From: JAWLEV01 sp046538105
GTDB lineage: Bacteria; Chloroflexota; Anaerolineae; UBA1429
Reading direction: 5' to 3'
Assembly (NCBI GenBank): GCA_046538105.1
Contig: JBKHJO010000008.1
Span: 1 to 64,000, forward strand
DNA length: 64,000 bases
In this document: piece after piece, positions 44,022 to 53,158 of the stretch
Layout: every line of letters begins with the position of its first letter
Position numbering within the stretch: position 1 is the first letter of the stretch
Notes under the pieces: model-generated
Databases searched by the model: none
What the model saw: the letters and a program-made list of their open reading frames with translations, nothing else
What the model was told of the DNA's origin: nothing
Program-made: the position numbers and the translations under genes

Positions 44022-44405
44022 TCACGTTTCTGTGTCGAATTCGTCTGTATAGGCCTTCAGGAAAGAATGTAACACCTTATCTGTGGCCCGCAGATCTTTG
44101 ACCCAGTCGGCCAGATAGCCTTTTCCTCTGGGAGTAATGGTGTATACGCGGCGGGGGGGACCGGCTGTCACCTCCAAATCCCAGCTCGATTCTACCATGC
44201 CCGCTTCTTCCAGATTGCGCAGTGTGCGGTATATGGCGCTAAAGTCCACCGGGTATTCCTCAAAGCCCAGGGAGTCCAATCCCTCCATAAGACCGTAGCC
44301 GTGCATGGGTTCGCGGTGTAGGAGCAGCAACAGCGCGGGCTCCACAAAGCGTCTGATACGTCGCGGCCCCGTGGGTCCTTGACCTCTGCGTCTTCTACGC
44401 CCCAT
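44022..44405 (-). CDS. PadR-family transcriptional regulator
   Basis: A 127 aa winged-helix repressor of the PadR family. FVEPALLLLLHREPMHGYGLMEGL and FSAIYRTLRNLEEAGMVESSW are the HTH and wing, PPRRVYTITPRGKGYLADW the typical wing end, and the last about 35 residues form the dimerising helix. It is the first gene of the NifX-like operon and probably autoregulates it. A dyad symmetric site overlaps the upstream region. GGGGG lies 5 nt before the chosen ATG. An upstream GTG is possible. Confidence 0.9.
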   Translation of the reverse strand: MGRRRRRGQGPTGPRRIRRFVEPALLLLLHREPMHGYGLMEGLDSLGFEEYPVDFSAIYRTLRNLEEAGMVESSWDLEVTAGPPRRVYTITPRGKGYLADWVKDLRATDKVLHSFLKAYTDEFDTET

Positions 44406-44431
44406 ATGTGCCCCCACTTTGCTGCGCGCAT

Positions 44432-44454
44432 ACTAGATGATATATTCATATAGT
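44432..44454. promoter_or_regulatory. Candidate PadR operator
   Basis: ACTAGATG (44432-44439) and CATATAGT (44447-44454) are inverted with one mismatch across a 7-bp AT-rich centre. It lies 27 bp upstream of the padR start and could be its autoregulatory site. Confidence 0.45.
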
Positions 44455-44479
44455 TATTATAGAAGAGATCTGGTTGCTG

Positions 44480-45463
44480 TCAAACACTGCCCGCCTCGCT
44501 TTGCGTCCTCTCTTGCCACGATTCAAGGGTGTGTATAAGGGCCTCCGGCGTTTCACAGGCGACCAGTTTGGCACGCAGTGCTGTGGCGCCGGAAAAGGTG
44601 CGGATATATTTGACCACATGTTTTCGAAAGCGTACCAGGCCGAACTGCTCCCCATGATGGGCTATCATGGCCTCCAGGTGCTGGGAGATGACTCGCAAGC
44701 GCTCCTCATAGGAAACCCCATCTGCGTTTTGTCCCGCAAAGATCCAGGGATTGCCTATGGCCGCCCGGCCTATAAGGACGGCGTCGCAGCCCGTGGCTTC
44801 CTTCATGGCACGGATATCGTCCACCCTGCGGATATCCCCATTCCCCAACACGGGGATTCCCACTGCCTCCTTTATCTCTGCGATGGCCTGCCAATCGGCC
44901 TTCCCGCTGTATCCCTGAGCCCGCGTTCGCCCGTGCACGGCGATGGCCGAGATGCCGTTGACCTCCAGAATGTGTGCTATCTCCAGATAATTCAGAGATT
45001 CTTGGTCCCAGCCCAGGCGTATCTTGGCAGTGATGGGCAGGGGAAGCTCCTCGACGAGTATCCCCGTTATGCGTTCTACCCTGTCTGGACGACGCAGGAG
45101 GGCTGCTCCTCTGCCGCCGGAGGTAACTCGCCTGGCGGGACAACCCAGGTTGAGGTCGATGATGTCTGGTTCTCGCTCGAGGACTCTTTTCGCCGCCCTG
45201 AGTAGCATCTTGGCGTCCTTGCCTAATAACTGGATGGCTACGGGGCGTTCTTCCTCGGCAAAGTGGAGGGGGTCCGGTTTCCTTGGTGAACGGTGGATCA
45301 CCTCATTGTCCGAGATACAGGGCACGTGGCTCATGGCCGAGCCAAATCGACGACACAACAGGCGAAAGGGTGTATCTGAATAGCCCGACAGGGGGGCGAG
45401 TATGGTGTCTCCATATATGGGTACGTTCCCGATCTTGAACTGCGGGGATTGTGTATCTTTCAT
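44480..45463 (-). CDS. dusB: tRNA-dihydrouridine synthase
   Basis: A 327 aa FMN enzyme that reduces uridine to dihydrouridine in tRNA D-loops. The catalytic cysteine C108 lies in DLNLGCPARRVTS, with LAPLSGYSDTPFR at the N-terminus, AIAVHGRTRAQGYSG, and GNGDI / GRAAIGNPW phosphate loops. The name DusB follows overall similarity; the exact position is not settled by sequence. Stop lies 26 bp from the PadR operator. Confidence 0.9.
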   Translation of the reverse strand: MKDTQSPQFKIGNVPIYGDTILAPLSGYSDTPFRLLCRRFGSAMSHVPCISDNEVIHRSPRKPDPLHFAEEERPVAIQLLGKDAKMLLRAAKRVLEREPDIIDLNLGCPARRVTSGGRGAALLRRPDRVERITGILVEELPLPITAKIRLGWDQESLNYLEIAHILEVNGISAIAVHGRTRAQGYSGKADWQAIAEIKEAVGIPVLGNGDIRRVDDIRAMKEATGCDAVLIGRAAIGNPWIFAGQNADGVSYEERLRVISQHLEAMIAHHGEQFGLVRFRKHVVKYIRTFSGATALRAKLVACETPEALIHTLESWQERTQSEAGSV

Positions 45464-45521
45464 AACTTGTGAGTTCTCGATCTCTATCGATTGCTATTGT
45501 AGATTCTATTGACCTGAGTTC

Positions 45522-45551
45522 ATTTTAGGATAGCGAGGCGTGCTGAGCCAA
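45522..45551 (-). promoter_or_regulatory. Candidate promoter of dusB
   Basis: On the minus strand TTGGCT (45546-45551), 18 bp, TAAAAT (45522-45527). The -35 is weak, and the leader would be about 50 nt. Confidence 0.35.
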
Positions 45552-45616
45552 ATCTCGTACGTGTGGGTGATTGCAGTGCCCGTCGTTGTGATGCTTTTGC
45601 ATAAGGACTTTGCACT

Positions 45617-45645
45617 TTGACGGGTTACTTCATGTGTGGTAAAAT
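45617..45645 (+). promoter_or_regulatory. Promoter of tRNA-Val
   Basis: TTGACG (45617-45622), 17 bp, TAAAAT (45640-45645), about 30 bp before the tRNA 5' end. Confidence 0.7.
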
Positions 45646-45675
45646 GGTTGGTCGTGATGTATAAGACGAGTTTTG

Positions 45676-45748
45676 GGGCGGATAGCTCAGTTGGGAGAGC
45701 ACTTCCCTTACAAGGAAGGGGTCACAGGTTCGAGTCCTGTTTCGCCCA
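45676..45748 (+). tRNA. tRNA-Val (anticodon UAC)
   Basis: A 73-nt cloverleaf. The acceptor GGGCGGA pairs with TTCGCCC, the D-arm is GCTC/GAGC, and the anticodon stem CTTCC/GGAAG closes loop CTTACAA with anticodon TAC (Val, GUA). The T-arm is ACAGG-TTCGAGT-CCTGT. Discriminator A; CCA is not encoded. Confidence 0.97.
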
Positions 45749-45759
45749 CTCTTTGTGAG

Positions 45760-45794
45760 AAGGCTTCGGCGCGAAAGCGGCCGAGGCCTTTGTT
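45760..45794 (+). terminator. Terminator after tRNA-Val
   Basis: AAGGCTTCGGC (45760-45770) and GCCGAGGCCTT (45780-45790), an 11-bp stem with one wobble pair, followed by TGTT. It separates the tRNA from the next gene. Confidence 0.6.
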
Positions 45795-45834
45795 AGCGTT
45801 GGCGTGATAGCACCTTTGCCCTGAGGAGGATGGT

Positions 45835-47520
45835 ATGCCCGGGTTTCGCAAGCTAAAGACGCAGCAAGAGACTTTTTGGCGTGATGAGTATCAGGTATCC
45901 GAGGAGGATCTCGATCTCGTGACCGGGCTTATTCTTGACGAGGGTACACCTCAGCCCCTCAGCGTGCTGACGTCAACCATCATTCTACGTCGCTTCCGCC
46001 AGGAACAGCAGGAGGTCTCACGACAGGCGGAGCAGGGGATGATTTATCGTCCTGTCGACGAGTATCAGGTGGGGGACGAACTGGTCTTTTCTGCCCTGGA
46101 CTTTGTCGTGGGTGAGGTGGTTGGTATACGGGAGGGGGATAATCCCAGGTATGAGTCCTTTGACGTTATTCGCGTCGACCTTGGGGAGGAGGAACGCGAG
46201 TTCGCCTCTGGCTTTGATCACGCGCATCCCCTGAATCGTCCCGTCGAAGAATTGGTAAGCAGGACGGATGAAGAGATGGATGAGGCCGATCTGCTTCGCC
46301 TTTTCGAGCACTATGTGGCGAGCAAGTTGGAGCCCACCTTGGAAGAGGACGAGGATTTTATACGCTTTGGCGATGCCTGGTTCCTCAGTGCGCTTTTGCC
46401 CGAGATTCATGTCGGGCATCTCAATCTGGCCGAGGCCGTCATCTATGAGGCGGGAGAGTCCGTAAAGGCCGAGGAGATGGTGGAAGATCTGGAATTGGAG
46501 AGTGGCTCCCTTGAAGCCCAGGTCTTTGCGTTGAATCGGGCTTTGGAGCAGGATGAGCGCTTTGACGACGTGAGTATGGATGACTCTCCGGCTTGGTATC
46601 TGCGGGCCTTGGAGCCAGAGGCTATCTATGAGCGTCCTCAGGTTCATGAGGTGGGCTATAGGGCCGAAGGTGGGGAACATATCGGCCTGACCATGCTGGA
46701 TATGGTCGAGGAGATCGGCGATGAACTGGACAGCGTGGAGACCGTGATCCTGGACAAAGTCTCCGATATTCATTTTGAGGTTATCTTCCCCCATCTACAG
46801 GCGGGGACTATGCCCGCTACGCGACAGTTCATGCGACATCTTCCCTCCGATACGACGAGGCATCATTCCCCCATAACCTTTATCGACAGGGATACGGGAG
46901 AGCCTATGAAGGTGTGGGTGGTGCCTGAAGAAGGGTACGTGTGTGGATTGGAAGATTGGTACGCACAGGTGGGGATGTGCGTGGGAGGACGCGTGACCGT
47001 GAAAGCATTGGAAGATCCCCTTACCTTTGAGATAACGGTGGAACCAGAGCGCGGTGGAAGCAGCAATTGGGTGCGTTCGGCTTCCGTAGAAAACGGTCGA
47101 CTGGTTTTGCAGATGCAGCGGGCCAATATTGCCGTGGATTGCGATCCCAACATGATGGTGGATATTCCCGATCCTCAGGAAATTGTGCAGTTCATGGAGA
47201 GCACAGCGGAGGACGATCCTTCCCTCGGCTCCCTTATTCGGACCGCGATTCGAGAGTTGGTCAAACTGAGCAGTCGCGGTGTGGTTCATGCCAAGGCCAT
47301 CTACTCGGTGGTCAATCTCTTGCGACGTACAGGCGCCGTTCCCATATTTTCAGAATTGACGCGCAATGCTTGTTTTGATCCCGTGAGAGAGGGGTTCTGG
47401 GCCTATGACACGGAACTTGAGGGGGAAATCTATTCGGATCCTGAGGAGATGAGAGAGCGTTCTCTCTCCGAGCGCGAGGATGTGCTAAGGGATCAGGTTG
47501 TGCAATATCTTGGCAGATAG
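45835..47520 (+). CDS. Unrecognised protein with repeated winged-helix-like segments
   Basis: A 561 aa soluble protein. I do not recognise a family. An internal repeat is visible: LEEDEDFIRF.DAWFLSALLPE (about 169-190) and LEQDERF..V....WYLRALEPE (about 237-262). These resemble the wing ends of HARE-HTH or RNA-polymerase delta-like domains. Helix-rich stretches at 27-55 and 196-220 (AEAVIYEAGESVKAEEMV) and 470-500 look like HTH units. The middle (about 280-460) is beta-rich. The start lies behind GAGGAGG. The gene sits after tRNA-Val and is followed at 11 bp by a small partner. A role in transcription is inference only. Confidence 0.5.
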   Translation: MPGFRKLKTQQETFWRDEYQVSEEDLDLVTGLILDEGTPQPLSVLTSTIILRRFRQEQQEVSRQAEQGMIYRPVDEYQVGDELVFSALDFVVGEVVGIREGDNPRYESFDVIRVDLGEEEREFASGFDHAHPLNRPVEELVSRTDEEMDEADLLRLFEHYVASKLEPTLEEDEDFIRFGDAWFLSALLPEIHVGHLNLAEAVIYEAGESVKAEEMVEDLELESGSLEAQVFALNRALEQDERFDDVSMDDSPAWYLRALEPEAIYERPQVHEVGYRAEGGEHIGLTMLDMVEEIGDELDSVETVILDKVSDIHFEVIFPHLQAGTMPATRQFMRHLPSDTTRHHSPITFIDRDTGEPMKVWVVPEEGYVCGLEDWYAQVGMCVGGRVTVKALEDPLTFEITVEPERGGSSNWVRSASVENGRLVLQMQRANIAVDCDPNMMVDIPDPQEIVQFMESTAEDDPSLGSLIRTAIRELVKLSSRGVVHAKAIYSVVNLLRRTGAVPIFSELTRNACFDPVREGFWAYDTELEGEIYSDPEEMRERSLSEREDVLRDQVVQYLGR

Positions 47521-47531
47521 GGAGGAGATCG

Positions 47532-47957
47532 ATGGCTGTGAAGTGGCAGCGTCCTACCGTAGATACTGAATTTCACATCGACCTGGCTTGGTGGAAGCAG
47601 AGAAATCGCGATATCCGCATTCATATGCGCGATGTGTTGTGCGAGAAGTGTCGCGAAGAATACGGAGAGGATTTCCTGAATCTGCGAGAGGTCGATTGGG
47701 TCGATGAGCAGACGGGCGAGGTCGAGCGAGTCGATCCCTTATGGCATAGTATACGGACGTGTTGCAGTTCTCAGTCTGACTATATCACGCCGAATACTCC
47801 CATCGTCGATGCCGTATTTCGCACTTTTCTGGCCAATGGCAACGAGCCCCTCTCAATTCAGGAGTTGTATGATCTCCTCAACAGGCGACCGCCGGACGTT
47901 CTCCTGCGTATTCTCACTGCTGGCCAGGTGTATATGGGGATTCGGCCTGTAAGATAG
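47532..47957 (+). CDS. Small unrecognised protein with paired cysteines, partner of the preceding gene
   Basis: A 141 aa protein. An N-terminal half has CEKC and later TCCSS, cysteines that could bind zinc. Residues about 90-135 (NTPIVDAVFRTFLANGNEP then LSIQELYDLLNRRPPDVLL) resemble a winged helix. GGAGGAG precedes the ATG. Tight spacing to the previous gene suggests they act together. Function unknown; a transcript terminator follows. Confidence 0.5.
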   Translation: MAVKWQRPTVDTEFHIDLAWWKQRNRDIRIHMRDVLCEKCREEYGEDFLNLREVDWVDEQTGEVERVDPLWHSIRTCCSSQSDYITPNTPIVDAVFRTFLANGNEPLSIQELYDLLNRRPPDVLLRILTAGQVYMGIRPVR

Positions 47958-47981
47958 GGTTTGCTCGGGACGGCTGCGACG

Positions 47982-48024
47982 AAGAGGAGGGAATCGCACA
48001 TGTGGTTCCCTCCTCTTGCTTTTT
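47982..48024 (+). terminator. Strong intrinsic terminator
   Basis: A perfect 12-bp stem, AAGAGGAGGGAA (47982-47993) and TTCCCTCCTCTT (48006-48017), with a loop that includes CACATGTG, then GCTTTTT. It ends the two-gene operon just before the next ribosome site. Confidence 0.8.
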
Positions 48025-48036
48025 CTGGAGGATGAC

Positions 48037-50601
48037 GTGAGAAAACGACGGAACTGGGCGCGGACGTGGTTGTGGGGGATGGTCGTCGCGCTGGTTATGG
48101 GCATCGTCTACTTTGGCGAGGCGTTTGTTGGCCGCGTTTACTATGGGGGCGATATCGCGCGCCAGTATATTCCGCAACGTATCGTCTTGGCCCAAAGCCT
48201 GCGCGAGGGAGCGCTCCCCTGGTGGTCTTCCCATCTTGCTGTCGGCTATCCCATGTTGGCTGAGGGAGAAATCGGTGCCCTCTATCCACCGAATTGGATC
48301 CTCTCTCTCCTTTTTTCTCCAGAGATGGGTGTAACTCTGTCTATCCTCCTGCACTATCTCTTTGGGGGGATCGGCTTTTATCTATACACGCGATCGCTTC
48401 GTCTCTCAAAAGGGGCTTCGTGTTTGGGTGCCATCGTGTGGACGGTGGGAGGATTTAACGTCGCTCATCTGAATCACGTCGGTGTCATCAGCGTCACGGC
48501 CTGGCTGCCCTGGACCTTTTTATTGAGCCGTTCCCTGTTGGTCAAAGGTGCTCGGAATACCGGCCGTGAATGGTTGACGATGGGGGGGCTGGGCCTGGTG
48601 GTGGGTCTCAAGTTCCTGGCCGGCCATCCCCAGATGGCCCTTTTGGGCAGCATTGCCCTGCTTTTCTATGTTCTTTTTCTCCTGTGTACCACCAAGCCTT
48701 CCGCAGGGAGCGTCCTGCGCTGGTGCGGGGGTATTTCGTTGGGAGTGCTTATAAGCCTGCCCCAACTTTTGCCCACCATGGAGCTTGCCACTCTCTCTCA
48801 ACGCGCGGGTGGATTGGAGGAAATCTTTTTTACGAGTTATTCCTTTCCTCCTTTGCTGCTGGCGACCTACGTCTCTCCCTTTTTTATGGGGAATCCCTAT
48901 CCTGAGGGCTCGGTCGAAGTCATGTGTTATGTGGGCTTGCTTCCCCTCGTTCTGGCGCAGGTGGCGTTGTTCCGCTCATCCAAGGACGAACGCTGGTTCT
49001 ATTTTGCCTTGGGCCTTGTGGGGACGTTACTATCCTTTGGCGGCTGTAATCCCTTCTATCGTCACCTTCGATATGTTCCTTTGCTAAATCTGTTTCGCGT
49101 CCCTGCGCGCTACCTTTACTGGACTAGCCTCAGTCTGGCCATCCTCTCGGCTCTGGGAGCGGATGTTATACGGTCTGTAATATCTGAACGCATAACATCC
49201 AGAGGATGGCTGATCATGGTCATTCTTGGTCTGTCCTCGGTGGTCGTTATTGGGAGGGTATCCCTCGCCCCGGATGCTGATGGCTTGATCGCGGTCTGGC
49301 GCTGGCTTCCCCTGCTCTTGTCAGTACAGACGCTTCTGGTTATACTTTTCAGTGGGCACATTGGACGCGGCCTCTGGATAATCGTGGCCTGTGCTGTGCT
49401 CTATGTGGACCTTTATGCCTACGGCGCCGTTCTCGATGCCACCTTTAATACCTCTTTCCCTCGGAATGAAATCGAGGCACCGCAGTCCCTGGGCTTTTTT
49501 GCACAGGATGACACCCTGTACCGCATTCGCGTCAAAGAGGAGATCGTGCCCGTCCTCTCCGTAATGGAGGAATCCCTTTACCCCAATTTCTCCCTGACCT
49601 ATGGCCTGTCCAGCACCAACATCTACCTCCCCCTGGTGCCCCGCGCGTACGAAAAATACGTGAAGGCTTTGACCCCTGGGCGGTTGAATGCTCTGAACGT
49701 CAAGTATTATCTGATCCCCCAGTTGCTGCCCGTGGATGAGGAGACCGAATTGTATGACGTGAGGAACCCTTTTTCCGCCCTGCCGACCGGGGAATGGGTC
49801 TCGTTCTCTCCAATGGTGATCGATGGCCTGGATATCGAATCCTATCTGAGCCATTCTGCAGATCTGGAAGATGGGGCGTTGGTGGGTGAGTTTCTCTTGC
49901 GGCGGGTTTCAGGGCAAGAGATAGTTATCCCCTTGAGGGCGGGGATGGAGACGGCCGAGTGGGCCTACGAGCGCCCTGACGTGCGCGATGAGGTGGCCCA
50001 TAGCATGCCCCAGGTGGCTTCTACATGGCCCGCGCGGTCTGGATTCCCCCCCGTAGATCACGTGGGGCACACCTATGGCGCTCATGTGGATGTTGATCCC
50101 GGCGAGGTGGAGGCTTTCAAGTTGCGTCTGTTGCACCCCGCGGCATTTGTGCGGGTGGAACGTGTGCGTCTGAAAGGAACGGCGGGGGAGGATCACCTCC
50201 TGTCCCATCTCGTGGGTTTGGGAGATCATTCTATCGCCTATCGAAGCGAGGATGTGGTCATCTATCAAAACTATGACCTTCTGCCCCGAGCCTATATCGT
50301 GCCGGCTTCGGCACTGTCTGTCTCAGAGGGGGAACTCTCTCTGCCGCCTTCGCTGCGTGCGGAGGATGTGGAGACGGTGGAGATGCTGGTCTATGGGGAC
50401 AGACGGGTAGAATTGCGCGCCAGTGTAAAGGAAGCCAGTTATCTTGTACTGGCGGATCAGGACTATCCGGGCTGGCGGGCGACGGTGGATGGTGTGCCTA
50501 CGCCGATCCTTCCCATCGACGGTGTCTTTCGCGGCCTGCCCTTGTCACCCGGCGAGCACGATGTTATATTTACTTACCGTCCAACGTTTCTGTTCTTTTG
50601 A
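48037..50601 (+). CDS. YfhO-family membrane protein
   Basis: An 854 aa integral membrane protein of the YfhO type (PF09586-like), probable GT-C-fold glycosyltransferase. YFGEAFVGRVYYGGDIARQY at the start matches the first periplasmic loop with its Asp. About twelve membrane segments occupy residues 15-470, and a C-terminal extracytoplasmic part of about 350 residues follows, with DYPGWRATVDGVPTPILPIDG as the family's end motif. Members glycosylate lipids, teichoic or lipoteichoic acids or polyisoprenyl carriers. The GTG start is 5 nt after GGAGG; the upstream TTG lies inside the terminator. Specific acceptor unknown. Confidence 0.8.
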   Translation: MRKRRNWARTWLWGMVVALVMGIVYFGEAFVGRVYYGGDIARQYIPQRIVLAQSLREGALPWWSSHLAVGYPMLAEGEIGALYPPNWILSLLFSPEMGVTLSILLHYLFGGIGFYLYTRSLRLSKGASCLGAIVWTVGGFNVAHLNHVGVISVTAWLPWTFLLSRSLLVKGARNTGREWLTMGGLGLVVGLKFLAGHPQMALLGSIALLFYVLFLLCTTKPSAGSVLRWCGGISLGVLISLPQLLPTMELATLSQRAGGLEEIFFTSYSFPPLLLATYVSPFFMGNPYPEGSVEVMCYVGLLPLVLAQVALFRSSKDERWFYFALGLVGTLLSFGGCNPFYRHLRYVPLLNLFRVPARYLYWTSLSLAILSALGADVIRSVISERITSRGWLIMVILGLSSVVVIGRVSLAPDADGLIAVWRWLPLLLSVQTLLVILFSGHIGRGLWIIVACAVLYVDLYAYGAVLDATFNTSFPRNEIEAPQSLGFFAQDDTLYRIRVKEEIVPVLSVMEESLYPNFSLTYGLSSTNIYLPLVPRAYEKYVKALTPGRLNALNVKYYLIPQLLPVDEETELYDVRNPFSALPTGEWVSFSPMVIDGLDIESYLSHSADLEDGALVGEFLLRRVSGQEIVIPLRAGMETAEWAYERPDVRDEVAHSMPQVASTWPARSGFPPVDHVGHTYGAHVDVDPGEVEAFKLRLLHPAAFVRVERVRLKGTAGEDHLLSHLVGLGDHSIAYRSEDVVIYQNYDLLPRAYIVPASALSVSEGELSLPPSLRAEDVETVEMLVYGDRRVELRASVKEASYLVLADQDYPGWRATVDGVPTPILPIDGVFRGLPLSPGEHDVIFTYRPTFLFF

Positions 50602-50676
50602 GCAAGCACAAGATATCCGCTTTGATTTCTTCTAGTTCCTCTCGTTTGGAGGAACCAAGACTGTGGAGGAAGAGAA

Positions 50677-51123
50677 ATGACTCTTGAATCTGTCCCCTTG
50701 GAAACCATCACGGAAGCGTCATTTGCCCCATTTGGTACGCTGGTAGATTGGACGCCTGTTCTGGAGGAGAGCAGGAAGCCGTTCCATATCCTCGTGCGTT
50801 CGGAGGTTCCCACCGGATGGCGCCTGGCGGTGCTAAAGGTAACCTCCCGCGCGGTGGAGCGTTTAGAAAACCATCCTCACTCGGAGGAGCTTTTTGCTCC
50901 ACTGGAAGGCCGCGCCGTCCTGGTGGTGGCCGAGGCAGGGGACCGGGAGGGAGGCGATGACGTGCATGCCTTTTTCCTCGACCGTCCCGTCAGCGTTGGT
51001 CCCGGTGTGTGGCATGATGTTTTCAGCCTGTCCGAGTTTGCGACCATCCTCATCGCCGAGAACCTGGAGGTGGGTGCCGAGTATTCTACCCTGCGTCGAC
51101 CGGTCGGAGCGATATTCCAGTAA
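50677..51123 (+). CDS. Ureidoglycolate lyase-like cupin
   Basis: A 148 aa protein of the ureidoglycolate lyase family (AllA-like), which releases urea from ureidoglycolate in purine or allantoin breakdown. Cupin features include FAPFGTLVDW, the start of the family, ENHPHSEELFAPLEGRAVLVVA and GVWHDVFSL (histidines HPHSEE and W-H). No allantoinase or allantoicase lies adjacent, so the family label is not a proof of function; related proteins act on sugar acids. It is 84 bp before the second enolase-superfamily gene. Confidence 0.75.
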   Translation: MTLESVPLETITEASFAPFGTLVDWTPVLEESRKPFHILVRSEVPTGWRLAVLKVTSRAVERLENHPHSEELFAPLEGRAVLVVAEAGDREGGDDVHAFFLDRPVSVGPGVWHDVFSLSEFATILIAENLEVGAEYSTLRRPVGAIFQ

Positions 51124-51206
51124 CGAATGCGCTACATGTAGGAGCCGGTCGATGCAGAAAGCGCCGATGGGGAGAATAGAAGCGTCTGAAAAAGGAGGCG
51201 GATACC

Positions 51207-52391
51207 ATGGAAATTATGTCGGCTGATATCTATGATGTGAACCTTTATCCCGATCAGCCCCTTTGGAATCCTGTGATTCTTCGTCTGACGACCGACGAGG
51301 GGATCTGTGGGGTGGGGGAGATCGCCCTGGCCTATGGTACGGGCAGCGCCGCTGGCGTGGGCATGCTCCAGCAGATGGTGGAACGTTTTGTCATCGGAAG
51401 CGAGGCAGGCCGCATTGAGGAGATGTGGCACACCCTTTTTCGGGGCACTTTTTGGGCGCAGGGCGGGGGTCCCGTCGTGTATGGAGCCATGAGTGCCATC
51501 GATGAGGCGCTGTGGGATATCAAGGGCAAGATCCTCGGACAACCCGTCTGTGAGTTGCTGGGTGGCAAGACCAATGACGTGCTGCGGGTGTACGCCAATG
51601 GCTGGTACGCGGAGTATGATGAGCAAGGTAACCGCGTATCCTGTAGTACGCCAGAGGAATACGCCGAAGCGGCCCGTAGAGTTGTGGACGATGGCTATGA
51701 TGCCCTCAAGTTTGATCCTTTTGCCGTGACGGCAGATGGTGAGTGGGAGTATACGGAGCGTGCTCTGCCCCGCGAGAGGGCCGATCTGGCCTATGAGCGG
51801 GTGGCCGCCGTGCGGCAGGCGGTGGGACCGGAGGTGGATATACTCGTCGAGGTTCACGGAAATCTTGGCACGACCGCGGCCATCGAAATGGGAAGACGGC
51901 TTGTGGAACTGGAACCTTTTTTTTATGAGGAACCTGTGGATGCCATGAATGTGGAGTGTATGCGCAAGGTGACCGAGAACGTTTCCATCCCTATCGCTGC
52001 GGGGGAGAGACTCTACACGCGCTATGGATTCCGAGAATACATCGAGAAGCAGGCTCTGGACATCCTGCAGCCCGATATGGGCTTGGCGGGAGGCATAACG
52101 GAAGTCAAAAAGATCGCTGCCCAGGCAGAGGTCTACGATCTTCATATCCAGCCCCACAATTGCGCGGGGCCCATCGCCACGGCGGCGTCGGTGCAACTCG
52201 ACGCCTGTATCACTAACTTTATTATCCAGGAATGGTTCCCCTACCGGGATCCCAGGTTTTACGAATTGGTGGAGGAAGCTTTTGAGTTACAGGTGGAGGA
52301 TAGCCGCTTCACCGTGCCCGATACGCCAGGCCTGGGTGTGGTATTGAATGAAGAGGTCATGGAGACTTTTTCGTCCATCCATATATCCTGA
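51207..52391 (+). CDS. Enolase-superfamily dehydratase (mandelate racemase group)
   Basis: A 394 aa TIM-barrel enzyme. The catalytic set differs from the gene at 9036-10127: K168-F-D170, E215 and H217 in VEVHGN, E241/E242 in YEEPVDA, E267 in AAGERLY and H317 in QPHNCAG. KxD with VEVHGN is typical of sugar-acid dehydratases such as galactonate or gluconate types, which make 2-keto-3-deoxy acids. AAAAAGGAGG precedes the ATG. The aldolase or kinase for the product is not nearby. Followed by a hairpin at the convergent phoU boundary. Confidence 0.9.
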   Translation: MEIMSADIYDVNLYPDQPLWNPVILRLTTDEGICGVGEIALAYGTGSAAGVGMLQQMVERFVIGSEAGRIEEMWHTLFRGTFWAQGGGPVVYGAMSAIDEALWDIKGKILGQPVCELLGGKTNDVLRVYANGWYAEYDEQGNRVSCSTPEEYAEAARRVVDDGYDALKFDPFAVTADGEWEYTERALPRERADLAYERVAAVRQAVGPEVDILVEVHGNLGTTAAIEMGRRLVELEPFFYEEPVDAMNVECMRKVTENVSIPIAAGERLYTRYGFREYIEKQALDILQPDMGLAGGITEVKKIAAQAEVYDLHIQPHNCAGPIATAASVQLDACITNFIIQEWFPYRDPRFYELVEEAFELQVEDSRFTVPDTPGLGVVLNEEVMETFSSIHIS

Positions 52392-52423
52392 AGCCTTGTC
52401 TAGCGAACACATCGTCGCAATCG

Positions 52424-52452
52424 CGCCCCTCGCTCCGCGTGAGTGCGGGGCG
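52424..52452. terminator. Hairpin between convergent genes
   Basis: CGCCCCTCGCTC (52424-52435) and GAGTGCGGGGCG (52441-52452) with a 5-nt loop; one mismatch and one wobble. It could end both transcripts, though neither side has a clear T-tract. Confidence 0.45.
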
Positions 52453-52456
52453 TGAT

Positions 52457-53158
52457 CTATAATACGGATTCTATCCCATAGTCTGGCTTGAACTCTTGCA
52501 TCTTGCCTGTTACTGTGAATACCACTCGCTCGCAAATATTGGTCACGCGATCAGCGGTACGTTCCAGGTTGTGGGCTGCCCACATTAGATAGTTGGCCTG
52601 TTCCATCCTACATGCGTCGTCGCTGATATATTGCAGCAAATTCTCATATACCGTATTATACAGGGTGTCTACCGCATCATCCTCTGGGGGGATGGCCCTG
52701 GCCATATCCACGTCCTGCCGCATAAAGGCGTCGACGGAACGATGAAGCATTGCCTGCGCCTTATCTGCCATCTGCGATATCTCTACCGGGGGCTCGATCA
52801 AGCGCGTCTCGCCCATGAGGAGATTGATCTTGGCAATACCCTTGGCATAGTCTCCCATATGTTCCAGTTCCGTTGTCAGTTCCAGCATGGCCGCCAAGAG
52901 GCGGAGATCGCTAGCCATGGGCTGCTGGGTGGCGATGAGCATCAGGATGTCGGACTCGATATCGAAGCGACGCTCGTTGATCTCTTTATCCTCGGATATC
53001 ATATCCCGAGATCCTTGCAGATCGCCCCGCATTAGGGCATCCACTGCCTCGATAATCGCCTCTTCGACTTCTTTGCCCAGTTGGGAGATGCGGCCTTTTA
53101 TGTTCTCAAGATCCTCCTGAAAAGATTCTCTTACCATATTATCCAGTTTTCCTCTCAT
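52457..53158 (-). CDS. phoU: Phosphate transport system regulator PhoU
   Basis: A 233 aa cytoplasmic PhoU with two copies of the three-helix domain. Conserved ELEHMGDYAKGIAKI and NLERTADRVTNICERVV carry the metal-binding D/E-rich motif. It represses the Pho regulon by linking the Pst transporter to the sensor kinase. The ATG overlaps the stop of the upstream HD-domain gene (ATGA), so the two are translationally coupled. No pst or phoBR genes lie in the window. Confidence 0.93.
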   Translation of the reverse strand: MRGKLDNMVRESFQEDLENIKGRISQLGKEVEEAIIEAVDALMRGDLQGSRDMISEDKEINERRFDIESDILMLIATQQPMASDLRLLAAMLELTTELEHMGDYAKGIAKINLLMGETRLIEPPVEISQMADKAQAMLHRSVDAFMRQDVDMARAIPPEDDAVDTLYNTVYENLLQYISDDACRMEQANYLMWAAHNLERTADRVTNICERVVFTVTGKMQEFKPDYGIESVL

